Assembly: GCA_947459055.1 (NCBI GenBank) | Contig: CANHCG010000106.1 | Span: 1-6,434 of the forward strand | DNA: 6,434 nucleotides | Direction of reading: 5' to 3' | DNA from: Cytophagaceae bacterium | GTDB taxonomy: Bacteria; Bacteroidota; Bacteroidia; Cytophagales; Spirosomataceae | Shown here: piece by piece, positions 1 through 6,088 of the stretch | Position numbering within the stretch: position 1 is the first letter of the stretch | Layout of the letters: the number at the start of each line of letters is the position of its first letter | The notes under the pieces: model-generated | What the model was told of the DNA's origin: nothing | Database searches by the model: none | The model's input: only the letters and a program-made list of their open reading frames with translations | Made by a program: the position numbers and the translations under genes

Positions 1-90
1 AACACAGCTGTAACGGCTGGAACTTATGGAACGGCTACTTCGGTACCTTCGGTGACAGTTGACTCGAAAGGTCGTATCACCTCAGCTACT
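1..90 (+). repeat. Repeat module copy 1 (VTAG-Y-G-ATSVP..TVDSKGRITSA)
   Basis: The encoded 30 residues match those of 1150-1239 at 23 positions in the same frame, 1149 bp (383 codons) apart. The module ends in the TVDSKGRITSA phrase common in tail-fibre-like proteins. Ten of the 23 identical residues use different codons in the two copies, so the duplication is old or held by protein-level selection. Confidence 0.85.
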
Positions 91-1992
91 GTAAATGCAA
101 TCCCAACGGCTTCAGGTTCAACAGCCGGTTTATTGAGCGCTTCAGATTACACAGCATTTACCAATAAAGGTTCGGGTACTGTGACAGGTGTGTCTATTTC
201 ATCAGCGAATGGTTTTGCTGGAACTGTATCAAATGCTAATACTTCGCCAGCGATTTCGATCTCGACTTCGGTAACTGGTATGCTGAAAGGAAATGGAACA
301 GGTATCTCGGCGGCTACGGCTGGTACGGATTATTCTGCAGGAACTGCGTCACTTGCGACAGGTATTGTTAAATCAACAACCTCTACAGGTGCTTTAACTA
401 TCGCAGTGGCAGGTTCGGATTATTTGACTCCTACAGGTAGTGCTGCAACTTTAACGAACTTTCCAACCTTGAATCAAAATACAACGGGAACTGCGGCAAA
501 TGTATCAGGAACTGTTGCCATTGCTAATGGAGGTACAGGAGCGACAACAGCCGCTGCAGCACGGACTAGTTTAGGTGCAGCTTCTTTAGATTCCCCTACA
601 TTTACTGGTACGCCTACCTTACCTACGGGAACCATTGCTACCACGCAAACAGCTGGAAATAATAGTACCGCTATTGCGACCACGGCTTTTGTGGCAGCGG
701 CAAATGGTACAAACGCGAATTTAACAGGTCCAATAACAAGTATAGGAAATGCTACTTCCGTAGCATCCCAAACAGGAACTGGTTCTAAGTTTGTTATGGA
801 TACGAGCCCTACCTTGGTAACACCAACGTTGGGAGTAGCTACTGCAACGAGTGTGAATAAGGTGACTTTGACAGCTCCAGCTACAGCAGCGACCTTAACA
901 ATCGCGAATAATAAGACGTTGACAGCTAATAATAGTTTAATCTTAGCAGGTACGGATGGGACAACAATGACCTTCCCTGGTTCTTCTGCTAGTGTGGCTC
1001 GTACCGATGCAGCTCAAACTTTTACAGGTGTTCAAACATTTAGCTCTACGATTGCAGGTAACATAACAGGTAATGCCGCAACTGTAACCACCAATGCAAA
1101 TATGTCAGGTGATGTTACAAGTTCAGGAAGTAATGTGACAACATTGGCAGCTACAACGGTAACTGCAGGATCATATGGTTCTGCAACTTCGGTACCTACC
1201 TTTACGGTTGATTCCAAAGGTCGTATAACTTCAGCGTCTAACACTTCAATTTCAGGTGTATCTGCAGTTGGATCTTCGTTAGCATCATCAAAAATACTTG
1301 TAGGTAATGCATCTGATTTAGCAGCTGCGGTTGCCATGTCAGGTGATGTGACGATCTCGAATACGGGTGCTACAACTGTAGGAAAAATTGGTGGGAAGGA
1401 TGTTTCATTAGCGGGTAATTTGACAACAAGTGGAGCTTTTGCGACTACTTTGACAACAACGGCTGCTACTTCAGTTACTTTACCAACTACTGGTACTTTG
1501 GCAACAACTACTGATGTCGCAAATGTATTAGATGATGCAACAATGACAATTGGTAAATCAGGATCATCTAACGGAGATGGTGTTCGATTTGCAAACAAAA
1601 GGATACTTTTCAATAAATCTGATCCAATTATTTGCACAACTGATGCGGAAAAAACAACAACTGCTGCGGAAATTTTAGAGTCAGGAATATATATAAATAA
1701 TAATTCTGCAGATAATGATGCAAGGACAAAAATTGTTTTGCCTGCCCCGAGTACAATTATTGCAGCTGCAGGGGCAAAGGTTGGAGACGTATTTACTATT
1801 TTTATATCTGTTGTCGCAATATCTGGAAAATCAAACTCTATTGCTCTTTATACGAGTACTGGTAATCAAGGTTCATCAAATGGCTATAGCATGTTACATA
1901 GTAATATTACAGTTGGAGAAAGTGCATCCAGAGTTGTTTATTTTAGGGTTACCAATGTTACTAGTGGTTCAGAAGCCATCTCCATCTACTAA
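1..1992 (+). CDS. Large repetitive surface protein with phage-tail-fibre-like modules (5' truncated)
   Basis: The frame is open from the first base, so this is the last 663 residues of a longer protein; the GTG at 52 is only an internal valine. The sequence is very rich in Thr, Ala, Ser and Gly and has almost no Cys or Trp. It carries phrases typical of phage tail fibres and related bacterial fibrous proteins: TVDSKGRITSA (about residues 19-29 and again 402-412), GLLSASDYTAF, a GGTGATTAAAARTSLG knob-like motif (about 177-192), a PTFTGTP...TTAFVAAA block (about 200-234), ASVARTDAAQTFTGVQTF and TLPTTGTLAT (about 492-501). From about residue 514 the composition changes into a less repetitive domain containing LPAPSTII and GAKVGDVF, which could be a beta-rich head. 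No T9SS sorting domain is visible at the C-terminus. A role as an extended adhesin or cell-surface fibre is inferred; a tail fibre of a resident phage-like element is the alternative, but no phage genes are seen downstream. A small T9SS-sorted protein follows after 18 bp. Confidence 0.85.
   Translation, partial: NTAVTAGTYGTATSVPSVTVDSKGRITSATVNAIPTASGSTAGLLSASDYTAFTNKGSGTVTGVSISSANGFAGTVSNANTSPAISISTSVTGMLKGNGTGISAATAGTDYSAGTASLATGIVKSTTSTGALTIAVAGSDYLTPTGSAATLTNFPTLNQNTTGTAANVSGTVAIANGGTGATTAAAARTSLGAASLDSPTFTGTPTLPTGTIATTQTAGNNSTAIATTAFVAAANGTNANLTGPITSIGNATSVASQTGTGSKFVMDTSPTLVTPTLGVATATSVNKVTLTAPATAATLTIANNKTLTANNSLILAGTDGTTMTFPGSSASVARTDAAQTFTGVQTFSSTIAGNITGNAATVTTNANMSGDVTSSGSNVTTLAATTVTAGSYGSATSVPTFTVDSKGRITSASNTSISGVSAVGSSLASSKILVGNASDLAAAVAMSGDVTISNTGATTVGKIGGKDVSLAGNLTTSGAFATTLTTTAATSVTLPTTGTLATTTDVANVLDDATMTIGKSGSSNGDGVRFANKRILFNKSDPIICTTDAEKTTTAAEILESGIYINNNSADNDARTKIVLPAPSTIIAAAGAKVGDVFTIFISVVAISGKSNSIALYTSTGNQGSSNGYSMLHSNITVGESASRVVYFRVTNVTSGSEAISIY
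1150..1239 (+). repeat. Repeat module copy 2 (VTAG-Y-G-ATSVP..TVDSKGRITSA)
   Basis: This is the second copy of the module at 1-90, with 23 of 30 residues identical. It is flanked by two MSGDVT phrases (about 1102-1119 and 1336-1353). A longer mosaic repeat unit that extends upstream of the window is therefore likely. Confidence 0.85.
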
Positions 1993-2010
1993 CCATCAGA
2001 AAGAAACCAT

Positions 2011-2550
2011 ATGAAAAAGCACATATATCCCTTCCTGATCGCCCTTCTAGCCACGCTGCCTTGCTGCGCTCAAAGGTTGATGAACTCAACTTTAGGGTCC
2101 ACAGGCGCTAAGGCCAACGTCGGCGGACGCTATTACTCCCACGTCGTGGGCCAAATGAGCATCAGCGGTACTAGCATGAAAAATGGCATCGTCGTGCGAC
2201 AAGGGTTCAAACAACCCCAAATGCAAGGCATGAATACAGCTTCAAATAAAACATTGCCTTTTGCAAGTTTGGGATCCCAAACTCCAGAAGATAACCCTCT
2301 GAATTTCACCGCGTTTCCTAATCCATTCGTGGATAAGTTGACCATCGGATTCTCAGATTACAGTGCGAACTTGACCGAGTTAATTATATACGACCTACTG
2401 GGAAATGTAGTATTCCAAAAGATGTACCCCTCACTGACCAAAGAAATTCTTTTAACCGATTTCAAAGATTTCAGAGCTGGAAAATACATCATCAAAATGC
2501 TACAAAACGGGAAACCGAGTACACTCTCAGTGATCAAGTCAAGCCTCTAA
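2011..2550 (+). CDS. Small secreted protein with T9SS type A C-terminal sorting domain
   Basis: The ATG at 2011 starts a 179-residue protein with a clear signal peptide: MKKH, then a hydrophobic stretch to about residue 20, with probable cleavage after CCA before QR. The mature N-terminal part (about 30-68) has the pattern GG-YYSHVVGQ ... VVRQGFKQP, which often precedes sorting domains in Bacteroidota exported proteins. Residues about 97-179 resemble a T9SS type A sorting domain: a FPNPF motif, a beta-strand IIYDLLGNVV, a GKYIIKM strand and a basic end. That domain normally directs outer-membrane passage through the type IX machinery, followed by cleavage and surface attachment or release. 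Between signal and sorting regions there is almost no room for an enzyme domain, so the cargo function is unknown. It lies 18 bp behind the large repetitive protein, without a visible promoter or terminator between them. A partner or anchoring role for that protein is an inference. Confidence 0.85.
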   Translation: MKKHIYPFLIALLATLPCCAQRLMNSTLGSTGAKANVGGRYYSHVVGQMSISGTSMKNGIVVRQGFKQPQMQGMNTASNKTLPFASLGSQTPEDNPLNFTAFPNPFVDKLTIGFSDYSANLTELIIYDLLGNVVFQKMYPSLTKEILLTDFKDFRAGKYIIKMLQNGKPSTLSVIKSSL

Positions 2551-2601
2551 AAATGCGTTATGTTGTGTTGTAAAGATAATTTTTAGAACTAGGATTGCGT
2601 T

Positions 2602-2635
2602 AAAACTAGACTCCTTTGGGGTCTAGTTTTTTTTT
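2602..2635 (+). terminator. Rho-independent terminator after the surface-protein unit
   Basis: The arms AAAACTAGACTCC (2602-2614) and GGGGTCTAGTTTT (2618-2630) pair over 13 bp with one G-U wobble around a TTT loop. A run of nine T spans 2627-2635. It sits 51 bp after the stop of the T9SS-sorted gene and just before the kinase promoter, so it separates the two transcription units. Confidence 0.92.
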
Positions 2636-2651
2636 AACCCTTGCGAAGGTA

Positions 2652-2682
2652 TTGATAAATTTTAGAAAAATTTGTACCTTAT
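2652..2682 (+). promoter_or_regulatory. Putative Bacteroidota promoter for the kinase-regulator operon
   Basis: A TTG at 2652-2654 (-33 element) is followed after 20 bp by TACCTTAT at 2675-2682, which fits the first half of the TAnnTTTG -7 element of Bacteroidota housekeeping promoters. Transcription would begin at about 2687-2690, only some 10 bases before the ATG at 2699. This supports that ATG rather than the in-frame TTG at 2672, which lies inside the promoter. The last two bases of the -7 element deviate from consensus. Confidence 0.5.
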
Positions 2683-2698
2683 AGAATATTTTAACGGA

Positions 2699-3916
2699 AT
2701 GCCGACCAACCAATTACCCACTTCCTTTCAATTTGAGGCCATTTTTCACGAAGCAGCGATCGGGATTTTAGTCACCAATGCTCGCTTTGAAATCCTGATT
2801 TCAAATGAATTTTTAGACCAATTATTTGGCTACCCAGTCGGTGAATTAGTCGGCCAAAATATCTCCGTACTAATTCCTAATCACCTGAAAATGAGGCATG
2901 AGGGGCATTTGAAACAGGTCCAACACGCCCCTATTTCCCGCCCCATGGGCGTAGGCCTCGACCTTAAAGCCAAACGCAAAGACGAGTCGCTCTTCCCCAT
3001 CGAAATTAGCCTCTCCCATTTCCGTGAAAACGAGCAGATGTATTACATCGCCTTTGTCAGCGACGTAACCCTCAAACGTAAGGTGGAAATGGAACTGATT
3101 TTGAAAAATCAGGAGATAAATCAGCTCAATGAGTCCCTCGAAGAAGAAGTTCTTCATCGTACTAAAGCCCTACAAAATACACTCGCCAAACTCGAAGAAA
3201 ATACCAAAGTCCTCGAAGGCGCCCTTCAAAAAGAAAAAGAACTCGGTGATCTCAAAACCCGATTCGTCTCAATGGCCTCCCATGAATTCAGAACGCCTTT
3301 GACATCCATTCTGAGCTCCGCCGCGCTCATCGAAAAATACCCAAAGGAGGAAGAACAAGCGAAACGTTTGCAGCACATTAATCGCATCAAGAACTCGGTC
3401 AATAACATGACTGAAATCCTGGAGGAATTCTTGTCCGTTGGCAAAATTGCCGAAGGCCACATCGAAACCCATATTTCCGAAATCGTCCTCGCTCCTTTCT
3501 TCCAAGAACTCATCGCTGAATTACGTGGCCACCAAAAAGACACTCAAAAAATCATTCTACACATCGATAAAACAGAAACGTTTATTTCAGACGCCTCGAT
3601 TCTGCGTAAAGTGCTCATTAATGGCCTTTCTAATGCCCTTAAATTCTCCGAACGTGATGTGCATCTGCATGTCCAGCATAAAAAACAGGAATTGCACATC
3701 GACATCGTCGATTCTGGGATCGGAATCAGCGAAGAAGATCAAAAACATCTTTTCGAGCGTTTTTTCCGCGGAGGTAATGCTAGCGTCATCCAAGGCACCG
3801 GCCTTGGTCTCCATTTAATTGACCGATATGTACGCTTAATCCAAGGGAAAGTCGTTATTTATAGCCAATTAGGCCAAGGAACCACTCTTTCCATTTCCAT
3901 CCCCGCTTTACTATGA
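2699..3916 (+). CDS. Soluble PAS-domain sensor histidine kinase, FixL-like
   Basis: From the ATG at 2699 this is a 405-residue kinase; an in-frame TTG at 2672 would add nine residues but overlaps the probable promoter. There is no transmembrane segment or signal peptide, so it acts in the cytoplasm. Domains in order are a PAS sensor (about 14-127), a charged probable coiled-coil linker (about 124-186), a HisKA dimerisation domain with the H box SHEFRTP (phospho-acceptor His195), and a HATPase_c domain with the N box around Asn308-Asn312, G1 DSGIGI (338-343) and G2 GTGLGL (366-371). All catalytic boxes look intact. The PAS aligns with rhizobial FixL through GQN..VLIP, RHEGHL and the RKD-FP segment. 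His67 falls at the FixL haem-ligand position, but Gln73 and Leu87 replace the two haem-pocket arginines, so haem binding is uncertain. The stop overlaps the start of the response regulator (ATGA), making that gene the obvious phosphorylation partner. Regulation of cbb3 or other microaerobic genes is inferred from the neighbours. Confidence 0.93.
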   Translation: MPTNQLPTSFQFEAIFHEAAIGILVTNARFEILISNEFLDQLFGYPVGELVGQNISVLIPNHLKMRHEGHLKQVQHAPISRPMGVGLDLKAKRKDESLFPIEISLSHFRENEQMYYIAFVSDVTLKRKVEMELILKNQEINQLNESLEEEVLHRTKALQNTLAKLEENTKVLEGALQKEKELGDLKTRFVSMASHEFRTPLTSILSSAALIEKYPKEEEQAKRLQHINRIKNSVNNMTEILEEFLSVGKIAEGHIETHISEIVLAPFFQELIAELRGHQKDTQKIILHIDKTETFISDASILRKVLINGLSNALKFSERDVHLHVQHKKQELHIDIVDSGIGISEEDQKHLFERFFRGGNASVIQGTGLGLHLIDRYVRLIQGKVVIYSQLGQGTTLSISIPALL

Positions 3917-4965
3917 CCAAAATCCTCATCATCGAAGACAGCCAAGACATTCGCGAAAATACCGCCGAACTCTTAGAACTCTCCGGATATTCCGTAGACA
4001 CCGCCGCCGATGGCATCGAGGGCGTCCGACAAGCGAAAGCCGAACTCCCTGATTTAGTCATTTGTGACATCATGATGCCGCATTTGGATGGTTTTGGGGT
4101 ATTGCAAGTATTTTCGAATCATCCCGACCTAAGTAAAGTGCCCTTCATTTTCCTCACCGCGAAAACAGATCGAGCAGATATGCGCAAAGGCATGGAAATG
4201 GGCGCCGATGATTACCTGACCAAACCTTTTCAAGAAGTAGAACTCCTCCGCGCCATCGAATCCCGTTTGAAAAAACAAAAACCGAATATCCCCGTGTCGG
4301 AACAAGAGTCAGATGTGGTATTGGCCCAAAAAGCGTTGGACTTCCTGGATTTTGAGCATTTATCCGTCGAAAAAAGAACGGTTCATGTGGTCAAAAAACA
4401 GGTCATTTATTCCGAAGGTGATAGTCCCGCACGTTTGTATTTTTTGCTCAAAGGAAAATTAAAAACCTATCATACGAATCGGGATGGCAAATATTTCATC
4501 ACTTCTTTTGTCCAACCGGGTGAATTTTTCGGCTTCGTCGATATCCTCGAAAATCAAGCTTATCGTGAATCCGCCGAAGCCCTAGAGGATTCCACCGTAC
4601 TTTCCATTTCCTCCAAGGAATTCACCCAAGCCATCAAGGAAAACATTCACCTAGAAATCTTCTTTAGGAAGGCTTTAACGGGATATTTGTTGAAAAACGA
4701 ATCCATTCTTTTCTCCATGGCATACCAATCCCTCCGCATCCGCGTAGCTGGTGCCCTGGTCGAATTAGCCCAAACCTACGGAAATGGTTCCGATTCGTCA
4801 GTAACCCTTAAATTATCCCGAGAAGATTTAGCCTCCCGCGTGGGAACCGCAACTGAATCCGTCATTCGTACCTTGAGTGAATTTAAAAAAGAAGGTTTGG
4901 TCGAAGTAAAAGGCTCCGAAATTAAAATCATTCAGCCTTCCAAATTAGCCAATCTGAAGTATTAA
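3913..4965 (+). CDS. Response regulator: receiver fused to CRP/FNR-family DNA-binding protein
   Basis: This 350-residue protein starts at the ATG inside the kinase stop (ATGA, 4-bp overlap), indicating translational coupling. Residues about 1-122 are a complete receiver: acidic pair Glu8/Asp9, phospho-acceptor Asp52 in CDIMMP, Thr82 and Lys104 in TKPF. Residues about 148-240 form a CRP-type beta-roll (YSEGD, LLKGKLK, PGEFFGF). Residues about 270-345 are a CRP-type winged helix-turn-helix (LSREDLASRVG...ESVIRTL). In the beta-roll the glutamate of the cAMP-binding GE-L motif is Phe208, while Arg218 is kept, so cAMP binding is unlikely. There is no N-terminal cysteine cluster as in FNR. In the recognition helix Glu315 and Arg319 match the DNA-contacting Glu and Arg of CRP and FNR, so a TGA-type half-site is plausible. 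The architecture resembles FixJ and FixK merged into one protein. It converges on the minus-strand cbb3 accessory cluster, and cbb3 genes are likely but unproven targets. Confidence 0.93.
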   Translation: MTKILIIEDSQDIRENTAELLELSGYSVDTAADGIEGVRQAKAELPDLVICDIMMPHLDGFGVLQVFSNHPDLSKVPFIFLTAKTDRADMRKGMEMGADDYLTKPFQEVELLRAIESRLKKQKPNIPVSEQESDVVLAQKALDFLDFEHLSVEKRTVHVVKKQVIYSEGDSPARLYFLLKGKLKTYHTNRDGKYFITSFVQPGEFFGFVDILENQAYRESAEALEDSTVLSISSKEFTQAIKENIHLEIFFRKALTGYLLKNESILFSMAYQSLRIRVAGALVELAQTYGNGSDSSVTLKLSREDLASRVGTATESVIRTLSEFKKEGLVEVKGSEIKIIQPSKLANLKY

Positions 4966-5633
4966 GGTCTAAATTCCGAAAAAGGATGGCATATAATGGG
5001 GCTTATTTTGGCGTTACGCAGGTAGGCCGACTGACTCATGCCAATTCCCCAGGCCCCACGAAATAACAACAACGCCGCCACGAACCAACCTATGTATTTT
5101 AATTTTCCGAAAGCGAATTTTTGATTTCCCCAAAGAAATAATTGTAGCGCGGGCATCGTCGCAATACCAAACGCCCCCATGGACAAGGCCCCCAAATACG
5201 GATTCGGTTGGATCATCGCCACACCCAAGCCAGCAATTACGAGCCCGCAGGGCAATAGGCCATTGCTCATCCCCAAAAAGAAATAACCAAAGGCTCCGAA
5301 CCGCTTGCCGATTTTTTGAAAATATTGTCCCACCGAACGATGTAAAAATTGCAAGGCCTGATCACCTATTTTCTGGGTGAGAACTAATAGGATGAATAGC
5401 CCGGCCAACAAATAATATAACTGCCACCAGGCCGGAAACAACCAAATCGAGCCCAGTCCCGCTACGGCAAAACCCATCACCATGTACATGAAAATACGGC
5501 CAAGGGGATACCAAATCATTCGGAAGGATGCAAGGCCTTTTTGTTGGATTGTGGCCAATAAAGGCCCGCACATGGCTAAGCAATGCCAACTCCCCGCCAA
5601 TCCAATCAAAAATCCATAATACCAGGTATGCAT
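4962..5633 (-). CDS. TauE/SafE (DsbD_2-like) membrane protein, probable cbb3 oxidase copper-handling factor
   Basis: This 223-residue, very hydrophobic protein has about six membrane segments (roughly residues 5-29, 44-64, 66-86, 113-140, 147-168 and 179-200). It carries the hallmarks of the small TauE/SafE-like family that accompanies cbb3 oxidase genes: an N-terminal WHC-AMCGP motif (His17, Cys18, Cys22) and a NGLLPCG motif (Cys129) in two facing helices. Cys pairs in this family are thought to handle heavy metals, most likely copper, or thiol redox; sulfite export is only the family name. The C-terminus ends with ICHPF (Cys215, His216), another possible metal site. Its ATG overlaps the TGA of ccoH by one base (TGATG), so translation is coupled and it is the third gene of the ccoG-ccoH unit. 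Its stop overlaps that of the convergent response regulator. A role in copper delivery to the CcoN active site is inferred from context. Confidence 0.88.
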   Translation of the reverse strand: MHTWYYGFLIGLAGSWHCLAMCGPLLATIQQKGLASFRMIWYPLGRIFMYMVMGFAVAGLGSIWLFPAWWQLYYLLAGLFILLVLTQKIGDQALQFLHRSVGQYFQKIGKRFGAFGYFFLGMSNGLLPCGLVIAGLGVAMIQPNPYLGALSMGAFGIATMPALQLFLWGNQKFAFGKLKYIGWFVAALLLFRGAWGIGMSQSAYLRNAKISPIICHPFSEFRP

Positions 5634-6088
5634 CAGGGAACGTTTATTCGTTGCTCATTTCGATAATTTTTACCCCCCTGTTTCCAGCGGAGGGAAACCA
5701 ACCAAGGTCCTTTCACTAAAAACGGCGTAGGTACAATCCATGGATTGATCTTGGGTGAAATGACATTGATTTGTTGGTCCATACTCGAATCCGACGGCCG
5801 ATAAAACACCAAAGACAATTTCTCTGTACCTACCGGATAATCCACTTTGATCGCCTGATAATCGGAGCTAACCTCGAAAATAGCTTGTTTACCTAAAGCC
5901 GCGGTTTGTTTACGTTCATCGATTTTCTCTTGGAATTTTTGCCCATCTTCATAATAGCCTTTGCCCACGAGCTCGATGTTCTCCCCAGTCATATGGATGT
6001 AAAAATAGGCCATAAAGGCGCCAAAAAGCATAAATGTCACAATAATTCCATGGCCCCAAGTGAAACCTTTTTTTGTTTTATTCTTCAT
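5633..6088 (-). CDS. ccoH: FixH/CcoH family cbb3 oxidase assembly protein
   Basis: The chosen start is the ATG at 6088, giving 151 residues (MKNKTKKGFTWGHG...). The frame is open further upstream to 6166, but those residues would lie within ccoG and are not typical of the family. A single membrane helix (about 13-31) follows a basic N-terminus, and the rest is probably periplasmic. The region after the helix, YYEDGQKFQEKIDE (46-59), and the late KGPWLVSLRW block (126-135) match the FixH pattern of a YYE-x-qxxid segment followed by a beta-sandwich. CcoH is known to be needed for stable assembly of the cbb3 oxidase complex in the inner membrane. The gene overlaps the ccoG end by 11 bp and its own stop overlaps the next start by one base, so all three are probably one operon driven from outside the window. 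Confidence 0.9.
   Translation of the reverse strand: MKNKTKKGFTWGHGIIVTFMLFGAFMAYFYIHMTGENIELVGKGYYEDGQKFQEKIDERKQTAALGKQAIFEVSSDYQAIKVDYPVGTEKLSLVFYRPSDSSMDQQINVISPKINPWIVPTPFLVKGPWLVSLRWKQGGKNYRNEQRINVP

Noticed and set aside
1032..1637. 201-codon open frame on the minus strand inside the repetitive protein gene
   Set aside because: It is a mirror of the Thr/Ala/Gly-rich codons on the plus strand, which rarely give stop codons in antisense. Its product is a Val/Ala-rich string with no recognisable domain.
1913..1946. Possible internal promoter (TTGG ... TATTTTAG) ahead of the T9SS-sorted gene
   Set aside because: Spacing is about 22 bp and the match is weak within AT-rich coding sequence; co-transcription with the upstream gene is simpler.
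1715..2014. 99-codon plus-strand frame overlapping the end of the repetitive protein
   Set aside because: It is an out-of-frame reading of the clearly coding main frame and its product is Leu/Gln-rich with no family resemblance.
3438..3818. 126-codon plus-strand frame within the kinase gene
   Set aside because: It overlaps the HisKA/ATPase coding region, whose motifs are intact in the other frame; the product has no domain and is Lys/Ser-rich.
4930..4985. Imperfect inverted repeat (AAATTAG ... CTAAATT) around the convergent stops as a shared terminator
   Set aside because: The arms do not pair properly, the loop is long and there is no GC-rich stem with a T run on either strand.
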